From VRUE01 sp963819755 (GTDB taxonomy: Bacteria; Actinomycetota; Thermoleophilia; Solirubrobacterales; 70-9), in the NCBI GenBank assembly GCA_963819755.1, contig CAWFXB010000002.1, positions 1,612,001-1,676,000 of the forward strand: DNA of 64,000 nt, written 5' to 3'. The translations under genes and the position numbers were made by a program. A model generated the notes under the pieces. The model ran no database searches and was not told where the DNA came from. It saw only the letters and a list, made by a program, of their open reading frames with translations. This document shows positions 59,237 through 64,000 of the stretch, piece after piece. The stretch's first letter is position 1. Every line of letters starts with the position of its first letter.

Positions 59237-60275
59237 ATGACGAACCCTGGTAAGGGCAGGAAGACGATCGGATTGGGCTTTGTGGCCGCCCTGCTCGCGC
59301 TGGTTACCCTGGCGGTGACCGGCTGCGGCAGCAGCGACTTCGAGCTCGAGCTCCTCGGGCGGCGGCAAGCTCGACGTGGTCGGCTACTCGACCCCCGAAT
59401 CCGTCTACCAGGAAGCCCTGGAGCCGGCATTCGAAAAGACCTCCGAGGGCTCGGGCGTCAGCTTCAGCAACTCCTTCGGCGCCTCTGGCGACCAGAGCCG
59501 CGCTGTCGTGGCCGGCCAGCCGGCCTCCGTCGTCCACTTCTCGCAGGCCGGCGACATGGAACGCCTGGTCGAAGAAGGCGAACTCGTCTCCAAGGACTGG
59601 GAAAAGCAGCCCTACGGCGGCATCGCCACCGACTCGGTGGTCGTCCTCGTGGTTCGCAAAGGCAACCCGAAGGGAATCCACTCCTTCGATGACCTGCAGA
59701 CCAAGGACGTCGGCATCGTCACCCCCAACCCGTTCAGCTCCGGCTCGGCTCGCTGGAACCTGATGGCCGTCTACGGGACCGCCCTCAACGAGGGCAAGTC
59801 ACCGGCCCAGGCGCTCGAAGCGGTCAAGACCGTGCTCGAAAAGACCAAGGCCCAGCCGGGTAGCGGCAGCGATGCGCTTGCCGCCTTCACCCAGGGCGAG
59901 GGCGACGTGCTGCTCAGCTATGAGAACGAGGCGATCAAGGCCGAAAACGAGGGGGAAGACGTCGAATACGTGATCCCGCCCTCGACGATCCAGATCGAAA
60001 CGCCGATCGCCGTCACCGAAAGCGCTCCGGAGCCCGCGGCGGAAGATTTCCTCAAGTTCCTCTGGTCCGACGAAGGTCAGGAACTCTGGGCCGAAAACGG
60101 CTACCGGCCGGTCAACCCGAAGCTGGTCGACCCGAAGCAGTTCCCGACCCCCAAGGACCTGTTCAAGATCAGCCAGTTCGGCGGCTGGGGCAAGGTCAAC
60201 GAAGAATTCTTCGACTCGGAAACCGGTTCGGTGGCGAAGATCGAGAGTGAACTCGGAGTCTCCACTTCCGGCTAG
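59237..60275 (+). pseudogene. Sulfate-binding lipoprotein, frameshifted just after the lipobox
   Basis: The first frame gives signal and lipobox (FVAALLALVTLAVTGCGSS) from ATG 59237. The mature protein (VVGYSTPESVYQEALEPAFEK to YRPVNPKLVDPKQF, with SFGASGDQSRAVVAGQPASVVHFS) lies in another frame from about 59341 to 60275. Removing one T at 59339-59340 gives GCGSSDSSSSSSGGGKLDVVGYS, a normal lipoprotein linker. As read, no full-length protein is made, unless the T is a sequence error; the intact permease and ATPase genes favour an error or a recent mutation. Glu codons are mostly GAA. Confidence 0.85.
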
Positions 60276-60278
60276 CCC

Positions 60279-61187
60279 ATGGAGGCTCACGCGGCAAGCG
60301 CGGCAGCACCCCGGGCGGGATTCCGCCTGCCCGGGGTCGGCGCCGGCCTCGGCCGGGGGACGGTCGTGCTCTACCTGAGCCTGATCGTCCTGCTGCCGCT
60401 GGCGGCTCTGACCAGCCAGGCATTCGAAGACGGGCTCTCCACCTTCTGGCATCAGGTCACCTCGCCCCAGGCGGTCAGGTCGCTCGAGCTGACGGTGATC
60501 GCGTCGCTGATCGTGGTCGCGATCAACGCGGTCTTCGGCACGATCATCGCCTGGCTCCTCGTCCGCGACGAATTCCCCGGCAAGTCGGTCGTCAACGCGG
60601 TGATCGACCTGCCGTTTGCGCTGCCGACGATCGTCGCCAGCCTCACCCTGATCACGCTGTACGGCAACGACAGCCCGTTCAATATTCATCTTGCCGCGAC
60701 GCAGGCCGCGGTCGTGGTCGCCCTGCTCTTCGTCACCCTGCCCTTCGTCGTCCGTGCGGTGCAACCCCTGTTGATCGAGATGGACCACGAGATGGAGGAG
60801 GCGGCGGCGTCGCTGGGCGCCAGCGGCTTCACGGTCTTCCGCCGCATCATCTTTCCCAACCTGCTGCCGGGGCTCGCCGCCGGAGTCGCCCTTGCCTTCG
60901 CCCGCGCGCTCGGCGAGTACGGCTCCGTTCTGCTCTTCGCCGGTGGCCTGCCGAATACGACGGTCTCCTCGGTCTTCATCCGTCAACAGATCGAGTCCGG
61001 AAACAATGTCGGGGCGGCTGCCGTCTCGGTCGTCTTGCTGGCCGCCTCGCTGCTGATGCTTGCCGCGATCAGCCTGATCCAGCGCTGGGGCAGCCGGCAT
61101 GAACGCAGCGGTGGAGCGGGGCTGACCGTGATGCCGATGAGCGGCGAGGATTTCACCGTGGAGGGCGGCAGCGATGAGGACCGCTGA
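60279..61187 (+). CDS. cysT: Sulfate/thiosulfate ABC permease, CysT type
   Basis: 302 residues. Six helices with LVRDEFPGKSVVNAVIDLPFALPTIVASLTLITLYG and the EAA loop MEEAAASLGASGFTVFRRIIFPNLLPGLAAG, both typical of CysT (CysU). It forms the sulfate channel with CysW. ATG 60279 is 3 nt after the binding-protein stop, so the operon is intact even though the first gene is frameshifted. It overlaps cysW by 14 nt. Confidence 0.93.
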   Translation: MEAHAASAAAPRAGFRLPGVGAGLGRGTVVLYLSLIVLLPLAALTSQAFEDGLSTFWHQVTSPQAVRSLELTVIASLIVVAINAVFGTIIAWLLVRDEFPGKSVVNAVIDLPFALPTIVASLTLITLYGNDSPFNIHLAATQAAVVVALLFVTLPFVVRAVQPLLIEMDHEMEEAAASLGASGFTVFRRIIFPNLLPGLAAGVALAFARALGEYGSVLLFAGGLPNTTVSSVFIRQQIESGNNVGAAAVSVVLLAASLLMLAAISLIQRWGSRHERSGGAGLTVMPMSGEDFTVEGGSDEDR

Positions 61188-61983
61188 CGGCAAGCGCAGC
61201 CGCTGGGGGCTGCGAGCGCTCGGGCTCGGCTATCTCGCGCTGCTCCTGCTCGCGCCTTTGGTGACGATCTTCTACAAGACCTTCGAGCATGGCCTGGGGC
61301 CGCCGCTCGAAGCGATCACCTCCTCCGACGGCCTGCACGCGTTGAAGCTGAGCCTGCTGATGGTCGCGATTGCGGTGCCGCTCAACACGGTCTTCGGCGT
61401 CGGCTGCGCACTCCTGCTCGTTCGCCACCGTCGCCGTGGCAACGCCCTGATCGATGCCGTGATCAACCTTCCCTTCGCGATCTCGCCGATCGTGATCGGC
61501 CTCTCGCTCTTCCTGCTCTACGGGACCAATGGTTGGTTCGGCCCTGGGCTGGCAGAAGCGGGGATCAAGGTTCTCTTCTCGGTGCCGGGGATGGTCCTCG
61601 CCAGCATCTTCGTCTCGCTGCCCTTCGTCGTGCGCGAGACGGTGCCGGTGCTGCAGGAGATCGGTACCGAGCAGGAGCAGGCGGCTTCGACCCTGGGCGC
61701 AAACGCCTGGCAGACTTTCTGGCGCGTCACCCTGCCGGCGATCCGCTGGGGGGTCGCCTACGGGGTCGTGCTGACCACCGCCCGGGTCCTTGGCGAGTTC
61801 GGCGCCGTTTCGATCGTCTCCGGCCAGATCTCAGGCGAGACCGAAACTCTGCCGCTCTTCGTCGAAAAGCAGTTTCAGAACTTCAACCAAGCCGGTGCCT
61901 TCGGAGCCTCCGTGGTCCTCGCGATGCTTGCCCTGGCAACCCTCCTGGCAATGAACGTCCTAAAGAGAAAGGAGGACGCCTGA
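61174..61983 (+). CDS. cysW: Sulfate/thiosulfate ABC permease, CysW type
   Basis: 269 residues. LLVRHRRRGNALIDAVINLPFAISPIVIGLSLFLLYG and the EAA loop EQEQAASTLGANAWQTFWRVTLPAIRWG match CysW, and IVSGQISGETETLPLFVEKQFQ is a CysW-specific segment. Stop and cysA start share the A in TGATG. Confidence 0.93.
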   Translation: MRTADGKRSRWGLRALGLGYLALLLLAPLVTIFYKTFEHGLGPPLEAITSSDGLHALKLSLLMVAIAVPLNTVFGVGCALLLVRHRRRGNALIDAVINLPFAISPIVIGLSLFLLYGTNGWFGPGLAEAGIKVLFSVPGMVLASIFVSLPFVVRETVPVLQEIGTEQEQAASTLGANAWQTFWRVTLPAIRWGVAYGVVLTTARVLGEFGAVSIVSGQISGETETLPLFVEKQFQNFNQAGAFGASVVLAMLALATLLAMNVLKRKEDA

Positions 61984-63023
61984 TGGGAATCTCAGTCGAG
62001 GGAGCATCGAAGCGCTTCGGTGACTTTCAGGCGCTTCAAGACGTATCGATCGCCGTCCCGGACGGATCTCTGACCGCACTGCTGGGCCCGAGCGGTAGCG
62101 GCAAGTCCACCCTGCTGCGCGCGATCGCCGGACTCGAGACGCTCGATGCGGGCCGCGTCCTGATCGACGGCGAAGACGTCTCCAAGAAGCCGACCCAGAA
62201 GCGCGAAGTCGGCTTCGTCTTCCAGCACTATGCGGCTTTCAAGCACATGACGGTGTTCGAGAACGTCGGCTTCGGGCTGAAGATCCGCAAGTGGGACAAG
62301 GCGAAGATCTCTGCGCGGGTGCACGAGCTGCTCAACCTCGTCCAGCTCGACGGGCTCGCCGATCGCTACCCCTCGCAGCTCTCCGGCGGCCAGCGCCAGC
62401 GCATGGCGCTCGCCCGGGCGCTCGCCGTGCAACCGCAGGTGCTGCTGCTCGACGAGCCCTTCGGGGCGCTCGACGCCAAGGTCCGCAAGGACCTGCGCAC
62501 CTGGCTGCGCCATCTCCACGACGAGATGCACGTGACGACGATCTTCGTCACCCACGACCAGGAGGAGGCGATGGACGTCGCCGGCCAGCTGGTCGTGATG
62601 AACGAGGGCCGGGTCGAGCAGTCCGGCAGCGCCGATGACCTCTACGACCACCCCGCCAACGAGTTCGTGATGAGCTTCGTCGGCGAGGTCAACCGGCTCG
62701 GCGAGCACTTCGTGCGGCCGCACGACATGGAAGTCGTGCTCGATGCCGACGAGCGGACCGAGGAGGCGATGGTGCAGCGCATCGTTGCCCTCGGCTTCGA
62801 GATCCGGGTTGAGTTCGTGCTCGGCGACGGGACCGAGGTATGGGCGCAGCTGACCCGCGCCGAGCTGCAGAAGCTCGAGCTGCGCGAAGGTCAGATCGTC
62901 CACCTGCGGCCCGGTCAGCTCAAGAGCTTCAGCGGTGATGTCCCGCCGCCTGGCGATCGTGGGGCCTCGACTCCCCGCGACGGTCAGGACGACGACGACG
63001 CAGAGGTAACTGCAGCCGCCTGA
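61983..63023 (+). CDS. cysA: Sulfate/thiosulfate ABC ATPase, CysA type
   Basis: 346 residues. Walker A LGPSGSGKSTLLRAIAGL, Q-loop FVFQHYAAFKHMTVFENVGFGL, signature SQLSGGQRQRMALARALAVQP, Walker B VLLLDEPFGALDAKVRKDLRTWLR, switch VTHDQEEAMDV. FVRPHDMEVVLDAD opens the C-terminal TOBE-like domain of CysA. ATG 61983 follows AAGGAGG. A strong hairpin terminator follows. Confidence 0.95.
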   Translation: MGISVEGASKRFGDFQALQDVSIAVPDGSLTALLGPSGSGKSTLLRAIAGLETLDAGRVLIDGEDVSKKPTQKREVGFVFQHYAAFKHMTVFENVGFGLKIRKWDKAKISARVHELLNLVQLDGLADRYPSQLSGGQRQRMALARALAVQPQVLLLDEPFGALDAKVRKDLRTWLRHLHDEMHVTTIFVTHDQEEAMDVAGQLVVMNEGRVEQSGSADDLYDHPANEFVMSFVGEVNRLGEHFVRPHDMEVVLDADERTEEAMVQRIVALGFEIRVEFVLGDGTEVWAQLTRAELQKLELREGQIVHLRPGQLKSFSGDVPPPGDRGASTPRDGQDDDDAEVTAAA

Positions 63024-63032
63024 AGGGGCGAC

Positions 63033-63069
63033 GGGGCGGGGCGCGCTTTGCCGGGTGGCGCCCCGCCCC
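63033..63069 (+). terminator. Terminator hairpin after cysA
   Basis: GGGGCGGGGCGC (63033-63044) pairs perfectly with GCGCCCCGCCCC (63058-63069) with a 13-nt loop; flanking GGCGA/TCGCC can add pairs. No U-tract is present, as is common in GC-rich genomes. Confidence 0.7.
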
Positions 63070-63172
63070 ATCTCGCCATCTACGTTACGCGACGTTCGAA
63101 GGTCTTCTTCAAGGACTGTGTCACCTGCTATTCTTGACTTTCAAACTCAACAAACTCTAGAAAGGAGAAGCG

Positions 63173-63373
63173 ATGAGCTCGAAAAGCACGACCAAGTTCA
63201 CCTCGAGGGGCAGGCTCGCCGGCCTGGTCCGCGACGAGATCGGAGTCAGCGCCGGCCCCAACCGGGCCAACCGCGCCGCCCAGCGCGGCCCGGGCCAGTC
63301 CTCAGCCGACGAGGCCCTCTACTACCGGGCCCGTCTGATTCTCGGCGATTCCCTGGCCCGTCCCACCCGCTGA
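63173..63373 (+). CDS. Small protein of unknown function
   Basis: 66 residues, basic, ending LGDSLARPTR, with no hydrophobic helix. A strong ribosome site (GAAAGGAGAAG) precedes ATG 63173, which supports expression. It lies between two hairpins as a single-gene unit. No family recognised. Confidence 0.6.
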   Translation: MSSKSTTKFTSRGRLAGLVRDEIGVSAGPNRANRAAQRGPGQSSADEALYYRARLILGDSLARPTR

Positions 63374-63397
63374 GCGGGGGACCCGATGACCAAGCGC

Positions 63398-63437
63398 GAT
63401 ACGGGCCACAGCGGACATTGCCGCTGTGGCCCGTATC
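63398..63437. terminator. Bidirectional terminator between convergent genes
   Basis: GATACGGGCCACAGCGG (63398-63414) pairs perfectly with CCGCTGTGGCCCGTATC (63421-63437) around a 6-nt loop. It lies in the gap between the small protein stop (63373) and the convergent gene's stop (63454). Confidence 0.85.
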
Positions 63438-63453
63438 CGATCCGGCCGGCCAG

Positions 63454-64000
63454 CTAGCTGGCCGGTTTCGCCGTGGGGGCTTCGGTGGTTTCCGGAGTTT
63501 CCGGCGGCTGTGGGTAGGCCTGCACCGCGAGGTTCCAGCTCTTCAGCACGAAGGCGACTTTCGCCGCGCCGGCGTACTGGACCGCGATGGTGTGCCCGCC
63601 TTTGCCCAGCACCGTCGTCTGCGTCACCGAGTGGACCAGCGCCGCGGCTTTGGAGCCTTCGGAGGTCGGGGTGGCAGGGGCAAAGTTGACTTTGCCCGTC
63701 GACTGCCCATCGACCAGGATCTGGATCGGGCAGGCGAGTTCCGATACCGGTTTGTCCGCGAGGCACGTCGCCGTCCCGGAGAAGGTGATCACGGTCGGCG
63801 CGATCCCTTTCGTCGCGAACGAGGTGAAGGCGGTGGGGATGTCGCCGGCCGTCGTCGCCTGGGCGATGAAGGGCGCGGTCCCGGCCGCGATGCCGACAAT
63901 TGGCGTCAGCGGCGCTTCGGCCTTCTTCACGTAGATGTTGCCGGCTGCTTTTTTCTTCAGGTAGAGCGCGTTGCCTTTCTTGTTGGTGACGTAGAGATGC
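63454..64000 (-). CDS. Secreted or surface protein, N-terminus beyond the window (partial)
   Basis: The frame is open through the window end. At its left part it encodes HLYVTNKKGNALYLKKKAAGNIYVKK, a short repeat of aromatic-lysine units, then a beta-rich domain (PIVGIAAGTAPFIAQATTAG ... LACPIQILVDGQSTG ... KGGHTIAVQYAGAAKVAFVLKSWNLAV) and a Pro/Thr tail. GTG at 63930 is internal and not a credible start. Probably exported; the type is unassigned. Confidence 0.65.
   Translation of the reverse strand, partial: HLYVTNKKGNALYLKKKAAGNIYVKKAEAPLTPIVGIAAGTAPFIAQATTAGDIPTAFTSFATKGIAPTVITFSGTATCLADKPVSELACPIQILVDGQSTGKVNFAPATPTSEGSKAAALVHSVTQTTVLGKGGHTIAVQYAGAAKVAFVLKSWNLAVQAYPQPPETPETTEAPTAKPAS

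Overview
The window is high-GC bacterial DNA with dense, short-spaced genes. Actinobacterial traits include an actinobacterial-type integration host factor, Mce/YrbE-type permeases with an Mkl-type ATPase, MMPL exporters, PucR and LytR-CpsA-Psr proteins, FmdB zinc ribbons, an R2-like oxidase and several secreted proteins of a style I associate with Thermoleophilia. My best guess is a Solirubrobacterales-like actinobacterium; this is inferred from protein style, not from a marker gene. I saw no rRNA, tRNA, CRISPR array, phage module or transposase gene.

Layout. 0-6 kb: site-2 protease, secreted protein, AidB-like acyl-CoA dehydrogenase divergent from icd-mdh (TCA cycle). 6-11 kb: AT-hook DNA-binding protein, acyl-lipid desaturase divergent from a PucR regulator, type II lumazine synthase, a DUF998-like membrane protein without a clear start, fatty acid hydroxylase. 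11-16 kb: hsp20-lon operon and a GT39-like glycosyltransferase. 16-24 kb: TetR regulator, MMPL exporter, frameshifted amidase, an R2-like oxidase fused to an SCP2 domain, acyl-CoA ligase. 24-34 kb: two tandem FKBP lipoproteins, AlkZ-like protein, large secreted protein, glyS with a duplicated 3' end flanking a two-ORF cassette, LCP protein, ROK kinase, rsmI. 34-43 kb: metG, flavin lactate oxidase-like enzyme, aldehyde dehydrogenase, PQQ-type glucose/sorbosone dehydrogenase, yrbE-yrbE-mkl ABC operon. 43-49 kb: RND exporter, thioredoxin-like and B3/B4 proteins, integration host factor. 49-55 kb: serine-palmitoyltransferase-like enzyme divergent from a GNAT protein (possible sphingolipid pair), DNA glycosylase, GGDEF-EAL protein. 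55-64 kb: ThiY-like ABC importer, TauE/SafE exporter, Rrf2 regulator, sulfate ABC operon, and a secreted protein cut by the window end.

The most unusual content is not protein-coding. (1) Four copies (32-151, 6073-6189, 43444-43588, 44881-45007) of a structured element share a 9-bp TTTTTCG/CGAAAAA inner stem, a GACG motif and an apical segment of 31-37 nt. Each copy is enclosed in a long outer stem whose sequence differs while its pairing is kept; one copy lies in frame inside the RND exporter gene. (2) A 50-bp perfect palindrome occurs twice (14436-14485, 38891-38940) with no stop codon in any frame. One copy adds 17 residues to a glycosyltransferase and the other supplies two bases of a stop codon. 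(3) A 16-bp palindromic operator candidate recurs before the MMPL exporter, the R2-SCP2 oxidase and the aldehyde dehydrogenase, suggesting a TetR lipid regulon. (4) A 215-bp duplicated glyS 3' end flanks a small two-gene cassette.

Two genes (amidase, sulfate-binding protein) carry single-base frameshifts that may be real decay or sequence error.
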